From positions 1 through 7,144 of the forward strand of contig JAIFLS010000143.1 in assembly GCA_020048935.1 (NCBI GenBank): a stretch of 7,144 nucleotides of DNA, read 5' to 3'. Under the pieces are notes generated by a model that saw only the letters and a program-made list of their open reading frames with translations, was not told the origin of the DNA and searched no databases. The DNA is from a bacterium. GTDB taxonomy: Bacteria > Verrucomicrobiota > Kiritimatiellia > UBA8416. Each line of letters opens with the position of its first letter. Positions within the stretch are counted from its first letter, which is position 1. Both the position numbers and the translations under genes were made by a program. Shown in pieces: positions 1 to 5,800 of the stretch.

Positions 1-21
1 GAATTCTCTGATTTTGTTCAT
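1..21 (-). CDS. Start of a leftward gene, cut by the window edge
   Basis: Only seven codons are visible (MNKIREF), so no product can be named. The start is convincing. On the minus strand an ATG at 21-19 is preceded by AGAAAGGAAAG (bases 34-24), which places a GGA Shine-Dalgarno core six bases before the ATG. Upstream lie a short leader with a small hairpin (GCGG/CCGC, 36-49) and a -10-like TATAGT at 63-58. The gene runs in the same direction as the recombinase, with 414 bases between them. Under the island interpretation it would be island cargo, but that depends on where the other island end lies. The chance that these codons are a false start is small but real, because the reading frame cannot be followed. 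Confidence 0.6.
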
Positions 22-50
22 TGTCTTTCCTTTCTGCGGGTTTAACCGCG

Positions 51-141
51 CCTTTTAACTATAGGACTGAAATTGAACTGAAACCCGAACGGGAGTGTAT
101 TAATCAGCCCCTTTATAGATAGGCGTGAAAGTAAACTGAAA
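51..141. repeat. Two-copy imperfect direct repeat, 58-base period
   Basis: Bases 61-83 and 119-141 match at 19 of 23 positions (ATAGG..TGAAA.T.AACTGAAA). Similarity extends leftwards in part, with CC and TTTA matching at the same offset, so the unit is about 33 bases. No third copy is seen at the same spacing on either side. The conserved blocks are the ones that would serve as protein-binding half-sites and a -10 element, which argues for a functional duplication rather than chance. Confidence 0.6.
58..141 (-). promoter_or_regulatory. Duplicated promoter/operator module for the leftward gene
   Basis: Read on the minus strand, TTTCAG-TTCAA-TTTCAG (83-67) ends three bases before a -10-like TATAGT (63-58). 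The -35 position itself is poor. A second copy, TTTCAG-TTTAC-TTTCAC (141-125), lies exactly 58 bases upstream and is likewise followed three bases later by TATCTATAA (121-113). Half-sites are 11 bases apart in both copies, about one helical turn. This spacing is typical of direct-repeat sites for OmpR/PhoB-type activators, which replace a weak -35. The sites are seen; the activator class and direction of control are inferred. Confidence 0.45.
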
Positions 142-280
142 ACAAAGAAAGCACGGCAAAAGAGGCGGTATTATTGAGGAAAACAACGTTTAGTGGTTCA
201 ATCAACGTCTATAAACAGACCGACAGGAACACGCCCCAAGGCGGACCGATGCGGGATTGCTGCTGAACTATAGGGAATCG

Positions 281-290
281 GGATTGGCAC
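281..290 (+). repeat. Ten-base copy of the tRNA 3' edge (weak candidate attachment repeat)
   Basis: GGATTGGCAC at 281-290 equals bases 2257-2266, which span the last six bases of tRNA-Glu and four flanking bases. Similarity stops abruptly on both sides. Typical attachment repeats in tRNA genes are longer, so chance is a serious alternative. Confidence 0.15.
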
Positions 291-435
291 GAATCAGCGA
301 GCGAGATACCCGGCGGATGTTGCCGGGGCTCTCGGTGCGTGGTCGTGGATCCGCGCGGGCCCCACGGCGTGGCTGCTGCAAGCTCTCTTCTCTGGCAAGG
401 CTATCTGCGCCTTGGCGTGGCGGTTGCCTGCCTCA

Positions 436-2061
436 TCACTTCACTGCGGACGCGAGTGTCCGCAGACTGGCCTTGTCCTCATCGGTGGCCGTGCCCGCGG
501 CCAGCTTATCGACAAGGGCGGCAAGCTTTGCTGCCTGTTCCGCCGGGTCCGACTGGACGGTGGACCCGCCGGTGAGCACATCGGGCATGGCACCGGTAAG
601 CGCGGCCCGGAACTGCTCCCGATCCGGCTTGAAATAGTGCGCCAGGACGATTTCTACGGTCTTGTGGCCGGTCACCCGGCGGACAAGTTCCATGGCGACA
701 CCGGCGGACAAGGCCAGTGTCACCCAGGTTGCCCGCAGTGTATGCCAGTCTCGAACGCTGGCATTCTTGCCGATCGCCCGAGTTGTCTGGGTTGCCTTGT
801 TGATGGCGTTACGCGTGATCGGATCGGCGGGCGGTCGCTGGTACCGCCTGCCCGTGATCGCGGCCGCGTTGCGGACGTACTCTGAAACCGTTCCCAGGGG
901 GATTCCGGTTTCCTTGGCAATGCGCTTGTAGCCCTTCCCCTCGAGGTGACGCTTAAACACGTCCAGAACGCGCCGCCGCCGTTCCCCGTCTGGAAGTTCC
1001 TTCTTGATCGCCGCAATGTCACCAGAGGAAAGCGGCGTGTTCTCCGGTGGCGCTGCGTTCATATCCGTTGCCGGAATCCCCGCCAGTGCCCGCGTGACCA
1101 GGCGTTTGAATCGCGTTGACAGTCCCGGCGCATTCGTGAGCAGCATCGTCCTTGCCTCCGGAAAGACGAACTCCCCCCGTTTGCTCTTTGGAATCGCATC
1201 GAGGACGAATCGCAACGGGGCAAAGATGGGGATCTCTACCGTCTCGCCCGTCTTGGAAGTTTTGACCGCCAGTACATTGGCGTTCATGTCGACCGCGTCC
1301 CACCGCAGATTGCAGACATCCCCCCGGCGCATTCCGGTACAGGCGGCGCATGTCACCAGCGGGTAAAGAAATGGATCGGCTCGGGCGGTGTCCAGGATGA
1401 GACGGAGTTCATCCGGGTTGAACGGCTTCCGGTGGATCGTGCCGGCCGGATCGCCGCCGCTGACCTTTGAGACCATCCGGGGGAATGGCGATACGCTCCC
1501 GGGCGGCAGCATCCGGGAGAAGGCGGACCGCAAGAGCCCGAATTGGTCCCGGCATGTCTTGCGCGTGTAGCGGCCCTGCAGCTCGGCCAGCCATGCGGCC
1601 GCATCATCCGCCGTGACCTCATGAAGATATGCGGCCTTGCGGTTGTGCTGGTGCATGAACACCGTGAAGGCAGTGAAGACGGCGGCGCATCCGTTCATAT
1701 ATGCCGCCGTTGTCGGTGTTGTCCTGGCGATTCGCTGCCAGCGGTCGGGGAGTTCATCAAGGCGGACGTACTCGACAGCCCGCCCCGTCTTGGACTCGAT
1801 CAGCCGTTCGGTAAGGTGATCGGCTCGACCCTTGCGTCGCAGCTCCTCTACGTATGACTGCAGGGCGGCTTCGGCCTTGTGCCTGGTGGCCTCGAATGCG
1901 GCGTTGCCCGGATCGCGTAGACAACCGGACTCGGGCGGTTTCCCTGCCCAGGGGATGTTGAGATTGATTTCCCGCTCTTTGCCGTCCTCGTCAAACCTTC
2001 CGTACCAGTTAGGGCGATAGGTTTCCCCGCTCTTCTTAAGCCTCACATTGCTTTTTGCCAT
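436..2061 (-). CDS. Tyrosine recombinase (phage/island-type integrase) with an internal helix-turn-helix insertion
   Basis: This 541-residue site-specific recombinase would cut and join DNA through a 3'-phosphotyrosyl intermediate, catalysing integration of the element and probably its excision. Residues about 1-95 are a basic N-terminal part, perhaps arm-binding. Residues about 100-195 look like the helical core-binding domain, and about 213 onward the catalytic domain. Visible active-site residues are R245 (TGMRRGD), K270 (TSKTGE), H440 and R443 (WHTLR), H466 (VTGHK) and nucleophile Y476 (LAHYF). K270 to H440 is 170 residues; XerD has roughly 70. The extra segment contains a helix-turn-helix (IAKETGIPLGTVSEYV, 381-396). 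The start at 2061 is chosen because AAGGGGGG lies just upstream of MAKSNVRL. The frame stays open back to an ATG at 2217, but that stretch holds the promoter and part of the tRNA terminator. The gene points away from tRNA-Glu, as expected for an integrase at its own attachment site. The exact subfamily is not recognised. Confidence 0.93.
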   Translation of the reverse strand: MAKSNVRLKKSGETYRPNWYGRFDEDGKEREINLNIPWAGKPPESGCLRDPGNAAFEATRHKAEAALQSYVEELRRKGRADHLTERLIESKTGRAVEYVRLDELPDRWQRIARTTPTTAAYMNGCAAVFTAFTVFMHQHNRKAAYLHEVTADDAAAWLAELQGRYTRKTCRDQFGLLRSAFSRMLPPGSVSPFPRMVSKVSGGDPAGTIHRKPFNPDELRLILDTARADPFLYPLVTCAACTGMRRGDVCNLRWDAVDMNANVLAVKTSKTGETVEIPIFAPLRFVLDAIPKSKRGEFVFPEARTMLLTNAPGLSTRFKRLVTRALAGIPATDMNAAPPENTPLSSGDIAAIKKELPDGERRRRVLDVFKRHLEGKGYKRIAKETGIPLGTVSEYVRNAAAITGRRYQRPPADPITRNAINKATQTTRAIGKNASVRDWHTLRATWVTLALSAGVAMELVRRVTGHKTVEIVLAHYFKPDREQFRAALTGAMPDVLTGGSTVQSDPAEQAAKLAALVDKLAAGTATDEDKASLRTLASAVK

Positions 2062-2102
2062 ATCTGCCCCCCTTTTTGCAACCGTTTCAACAGCTATGAT
2101 GC

Positions 2103-2131
2103 AGTATGACACAAACCAGCGGGACAAACAA
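2103..2131 (-). promoter_or_regulatory. Probable promoter of the recombinase gene
   Basis: On the minus strand TTGTTT (2131-2126) and CATACT (2108-2103) are separated by 17 bases. Transcription would start about 35 bases before the ATG at 2061. The -35 overlaps one of the GCGGGACAA repeats, so binding of the recombinase or an accessory protein there would shut off or modulate its own promoter. The match is moderate (four or five of six bases in each box). Confidence 0.45.
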
Positions 2132-2170
2132 GCAATTCCGGGACAAATGGCGGGACAACGTGCGCACAAA
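2119..2170. repeat. Array of GCGGGACAA direct repeats between recombinase and tRNA
   Basis: Three near-identical 9-mers, (G/C)CGGGACAA, begin at 2119, 2138 and 2150, and a looser fourth, GCGCACAAA, begins at 2162. Spacings are 19, 12 and 12. All have the same orientation. The last overlaps a perfect palindrome GTGCGCAC (2160-2167). Integrases that insert into tRNA genes commonly bind short direct repeats (arm-type sites) flanking the core site, and excisionases bind similar repeats. The position between the integrase start and the tRNA 3' end fits that role. The repeats are observed; their role is inferred. Confidence 0.5.
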
Positions 2171-2217
2171 GTGAAAAGCGGGTATTGGTGATGCGTGGCC
2201 GTGGCCGTTCGGGGCAC

Positions 2218-2249
2218 AAAAAAACCGCGTATTCATTGAAGAATCGCGG
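2218..2249 (-). terminator. Intrinsic terminator downstream of tRNA-Glu
   Basis: Read on the minus strand, CCGCG-ATTC, loop TTCAAT, GAAT-A-CGCGG forms a nine-pair stem with one bulged A, followed directly by seven T residues. It starts 12 bases after the tRNA CCA end. A T-run (2252-2256) on the other side makes it potentially bidirectional. It would keep tRNA transcription out of the recombinase gene, which has its own promoter further on. Confidence 0.8.
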
Positions 2250-2260
2250 CCTTTTTGGAT

Positions 2261-2283
2261 TGGCACCCCCAAGGGGAGTCGAA
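2261..2283. other. Putative attachment site (island edge) in the tRNA 3' end
   Basis: The T-loop, T-stem and CCA end of tRNA-Glu lie next to an integrase transcribed in the same direction. In established tRNA-targeted integration, the crossover core overlaps this part of the gene and the island copy restores it. No long second copy is found in the window, so the other end is expected outside it, to the left. The exact core cannot be defined from one side. Confidence 0.5.
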
Positions 2284-2335
2284 CCCCTCTTCCCAGGATG
2301 AGAACCTGATGTCCTAACCGATAGACGATGGGGGC
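2261..2335 (-). tRNA. tRNA-Glu (anticodon CTC)
   Basis: The 75-base gene folds into a full cloverleaf: acceptor GCCCCCA/TGGGGGT, D-stem GTCT/GGAC with an eight-base loop, anticodon stem TCAGG/CCTGG with loop TTCTCAT, four-base variable loop, T-stem AGGGG/CCCCT with loop TTCGACT, discriminator G, and an encoded CCA. The anticodon CTC (complement of bases 2300-2302) reads GAG. The terminal acceptor pair is a G-U wobble, which to my recollection also occurs in plastid tRNA-Glu. Its 3' end faces the recombinase, so it is the likely integration target and has been kept intact. Confidence 0.95.
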
Positions 2336-2364
2336 AGTGCCTTCCTGCGACAAAAGCGGTTCGG

Positions 2365-2393
2365 ATTCTGTCTTATCGTGTTGTTGATGTCAA
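2365..2393 (-). promoter_or_regulatory. Promoter of tRNA-Glu
   Basis: A perfect TTGACA (-35, 2393-2388) and CAGAAT (-10, 2370-2365, four of six matches to TATAAT) are separated by 17 bases on the minus strand. They lie 29 bases before the mature tRNA 5' end, leaving a short leader to be removed by RNase P. Confidence 0.65.
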
Positions 2394-2400
2394 TAAACAA

Positions 2401-2429
2401 TTGATCCGGCTCGATTTGTTTAGTATTAT
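2401..2429 (+). promoter_or_regulatory. Promoter of the two-gene envelope operon
   Basis: TTGATC (2401-2406) and TATTAT (2424-2429, five of six matches) are 17 bases apart. The expected transcript starts near 2437, about 20 bases before the ATG at 2458. The -35 lies seven bases from the -35 of the tRNA promoter facing the other way, so the two promoters are back to back and may compete or share supercoiling effects. Confidence 0.6.
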
Positions 2430-2457
2430 GGGATGCGAGCTTGATGAAAGGCATTCC

Positions 2458-2883
2458 ATGACCGCGACAAAACGAAAACTTCTTTATTCGCTGGTGGCGT
2501 TGCTATTTCTGCTTGTCTTCGCGCTGATCGGCTGGTTGGTGCATGTGCTTTTCGCGTTTAGGATCACCCCGCCAAAGCCAGTACCGGTGGCGGGGGTGCC
2601 CGTGCAGCGTTATGTGCCTGGGGCGGGGCCTTTGAGCGAGACGGTGATCTATGCCGAGGCACAACCTGAGATGTCGGGGCAGCGGACTGGCGAGGGCTCC
2701 CCAGGGGTGGCGGTCGCCGTTGATGCCGCCGGCCTTATCCCTTGTATTTGTGAAGGTGGCGGAGCGGAGCTTCGCCGTCGTGATGCCTTTAACAACCCGG
2801 TGACGCACCAGACGGTGTTCACCGCGACTCGTGCCGTGGTGACGCTGACCCTTCCACCCGATGCCCCGCGAGGCGAACAATGA
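2458..2883 (+). CDS. Small single-span membrane protein, unknown function
   Basis: This 141-residue protein is not recognised. A short basic start (MTATKRK) is followed by one strong hydrophobic segment (about residues 9-33, from LYSLVALLFLLVF to LVHVLFAF). Next come a Pro/Val-rich stretch (TPPKPVPVAGVPV) and a soluble tail of about 95 residues containing a CxC pair (PCICEGG). It is most likely anchored in the inner membrane with the tail outside the cytoplasm; an uncleaved signal anchor fits best. The start at 2458 has GAAAGG six bases upstream. A longer TTG-initiated reading from 2401 would begin in the -35 box, so it is not used. The stop overlaps the start of the next gene (ATGA), implying translational coupling and a shared role, perhaps in export or anchoring of the giant neighbour. 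That role is inference only. Confidence 0.75.
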   Translation: MTATKRKLLYSLVALLFLLVFALIGWLVHVLFAFRITPPKPVPVAGVPVQRYVPGAGPLSETVIYAEAQPEMSGQRTGEGSPGVAVAVDAAGLIPCICEGGGAELRRRDAFNNPVTHQTVFTATRAVVTLTLPPDAPRGEQ

Positions 2884-5800
2884 CAACGTTAGCAAAAGGG
2901 TTTCCAGCGAATATATCCGGTCGTCTTGCCGCAGCCGCTTTTGTTCTCCTCGGCGGGCTATGGTATGCCGCGAACGCCGCTGAACAGCGTACCCTCGAGA
3001 TTGAACTGGCGGGTGCCAACGGAGGCGGTCCGCCAATGACGCCGGATCAGGCAGTCCCTTCGAGTAGTTTCATGGACGGGGCGCGCCTCGGGTTTGATCA
3101 GGCCGGTTCGGTCTCGTCAGCTTCCCAGGCGGGCGTGTTCCGGCAGGTCTACCCCGGCATCGATCTGGCGTTATATGTTGATGAGCACCACATCGAGTAT
3201 GTGTTCATGTTGGGCACGGGGGCGGATCCTTCCCTGATCCGGCTTAATCTTACCAATGTTCGGCTGGATTCGATTACAGCAGAGGGGCAGGTTGTCTTTG
3301 CGGGTGACGGGTTCGAGGTCTACCAGCAGGCGCCGGCGGCGTTCCGGATCGAGGCCGACGGGCGGCGGCGGCCGGTGGCGGCGAATCCGGTTCTCGGTGA
3401 TGGCAGGAATGTGTCCTTCGCCATAGCGGAGGCTGACGATGAGCATGCCGGGGAGCTGAACGGCTCGCGCTTTAACGTCGTGCCGGCCTCAAGCGGTCTC
3501 GGCGGCCCGGATTACGACTTCTTCATGTCGCGCTTCGAGATCACCAACACGCAGTGGCTCAAATTCCTCAATGATGCGGAGTTGAATGCCAACAATCCGC
3601 GCGGCGAAAACGTCTACATCGACAAGGCTGGCAATGCCTGGATGAATCCGGCAATGCAGCCGGACCGCGACGAGCTTTTCCTGGTCAGTCATGTCGGGAT
3701 CCGCTATGATCCTGCCAGAGCGCCCGGCGACCGTTATTCCCATTTCATGGACGAAAGTGGTCGGTGGCCCTATTCCGATCATCCCGCAGTAGGCATTTCC
3801 TGGTACGGCGCGGTCAAGTACTGTAACTGGCTGACGCTACAGGCTGGCAGAGGTCCGGATGAACGGTGTTATCGTGAAGGCACGAATACATCCGACTGGG
3901 CCCCGGTGACATCCACCAACTGGGCCAGCGGGTTCTTCACGGCGGCGGAGCGGCAGGCCTGGCTGGAGCGCAAGGGTTTTCGTCTGCCCATGTCGCGGCT
4001 TTACGATCCGGAGAGCGGCGCGCCAACCAATGCCTTCAACGAGTTCCTGAAGGCGGGGAGCTGGAACGGCACGACCAATGTGCCCTACGGCCATGGCCGA
4101 GATACGCTCGGCACGAATGACGCCAACGTGATCGACACGGCAACGAAACAGGGTTTCGAAACGCTACCGGTAGGCTATTTCAACGGTAATCATCCTCTCG
4201 CCAACGGCCGCACTCTGCGCAACGAGAACGGGTTCGGGATACATGATCTGACGGGCAATGCGGCGGAGTGGGCTAATGACCCCCCCCGCGCCGGGGTGGC
4301 GGATGCCCGATCACTGGCGGGAGGATCCTTTCGTGATCGACCGCGAGCGCTGTCCGATGATGTGATGGTTCCTCCTTCCGCCAGTGACGAAGCCAGCAGT
4401 TTCCGGCCGGTGACGACCTTCATGCCCGATTCGTGGACGCAGGTCAACATCCTGTTGTGTTTCCATGCCACCAATTCCCTGCCTACCGATTGGCGCGACC
4501 GTTTCAGTATCGGACCGGTGGGTGCTGACGCGGTCCCGCCTCCGACGTTGGAACCGTCCGGTCCGTCTGCTCCCGGCGATGGCGACGGGCTGATTCCCGG
4601 CGTGCCGCCGCCGGATCCGGTGCCGGCAGTGGCACTGCCGGGCATTATCTACCGCGATGCAAAGGCACCTGAACCCCCGCCTCCACCCCCGCCGGGTCCT
4701 GGCGGAGGCGGCGGTGGCTCCTTTGTCATTCCTACTCCTCCCCCTCCTCCGTTGCTTTACATCCTGGATGTCTACTCGCTCAGTCCCGACGGGGGGGTCG
4801 ACATCTCGGTTTCCAGGGCGGACTATTTCGGACGGGGAGACGGCGAGACCGCCTTCAGCCGCCAGTACGTGTCCGGCAGCACGGTCACGCTGACCGCGCC
4901 TGCCACCATCGGTACCAGCGTCTTCCAGTACTGGTTGCGCAATGGCCAGCCATTCGAGACCTCGCCGACGATCACAGTCCAGATGCTCGGCGACCTGCAA
5001 CTGACGGCGGTCTACCTCACGCCGGTGCCCCCGGTGCAGCGTACGCTGGTGGTGGACTCCTCGCCGGGGCGTAACGTACCGATGGTCCTCAGTCAGCCCG
5101 ACAACAACGGCCTGCAGAATGGCAACACGCTCATGTCGAGGACCTACGACAACCGAACCCAGGTGACTGTTTCGGCCCCGGCTACCTTCAATGGGGAATC
5201 CTTCCAGGGGTGGTTGCGCAACGGGGTCCCGTTCTCGACCGACCCGACAGTCTCGGTTACCCTCCTGTCCGATATACGCCTGACCGCTCTCTACGGGCCG
5301 CCGCAGCCGCCTCAGCAGCGGCGTCTGACGGTCGCCTCAGCGAACCCCGATGCGGGTGTGCCGGTCAGTGTCGATGTGCCCGACATCAACGGGAGGCAGG
5401 GTGGTGAATCGACGTTTGACCGGCTCTATGATTATGGCCAGTCGGTTACCCTCACGGCACCGCCTGCCGCGCCCAACGGGAATACTTTTTCACACTGGCT
5501 GCGCAATGGCGTTGTGTTCTCCTATAATGAGACGGTCACGGTGACGATGAACAGCGATCTGGTCCTGACCGCCGTGTATGTATCGCCACCACCCGATGTG
5601 ATCCTTACCGTCGGGTCCGTCAATCCGGATAGTGGCGTGGATATCGCCATCGGGACCGCCGACAACGATGGCAATGGCGACGGCACGACGACCTTCACTC
5701 GCCGTTATGACCAGGGGGCGACAACAACCGTCACGGCCCCTGCCACCGCGCCCAACGGCAATGTCTTCAACCGGTGGATTCTCAACGGCACACCGCTCTC

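Larger units (their letters stand above)
22..435. other. Intergenic region between the leftward gene and the recombinase
   Basis: No convincing gene is visible here on either strand. Bases 22-230 are clearly AT-richer than the rest and carry the leader and control module of the leftward gene. Bases 231-435 are GC-rich. They include a hairpin CCCGGC-7-GCCGGG (309-327) and, just past the recombinase stop, a small inverted repeat AAGGC/GCCTT (minus strand). Neither is followed by a T-run, so no intrinsic terminator for the recombinase can be claimed. A 10-base copy of the tRNA 3' edge (GGATTGGCAC) occurs at 281-290. Plus-strand reading frames through 257-637 run antisense into the recombinase and have no support. 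Confidence 0.5.

Noticed and set aside
234..250. Partial match (12 of 17) to the tRNA T-arm, CCCCAAGG core
   Set aside because: Only eight bases match without a break and the core is nearly self-complementary GC-rich sequence. It is not convincing as an attachment repeat.
309..327. CCCGGC-7-GCCGGG hairpin as a terminator for the recombinase
   Set aside because: No T-run follows on either strand, and it is more than 100 bases past the recombinase stop. It could be an RNA or DNA hairpin of unknown role or chance.
257..637. Plus-strand open frame running into the 3' end of the recombinase
   Set aside because: Its second half is antisense to the recombinase C-terminus. Its product is Ser/Arg/Ala-rich, low in information and lacks a convincing ribosome binding site.
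2062..2217. Extended N-terminus of the recombinase starting at 2217
   Set aside because: The extension would cover the promoter, the GCGGGACAA repeats and the edge of the tRNA terminator's U-run, whereas MAKSNVRL at 2061 has a strong purine-rich ribosome binding site directly upstream.
2503..3036. Minus-strand open frame across the small membrane protein and the start of the large gene
   Set aside because: It is opposite two well-supported plus-strand genes with a promoter and ribosome binding sites, and has no recognisable protein features.
4311..5000. Long open frame on the minus strand opposite the large gene
   Set aside because: It is antisense to the FGE domain, hinge and first repeat, all clearly coding on the plus strand. 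Its protein is rich in Arg, Gly and His, with no domain signature, as expected from a GC-rich shadow frame.
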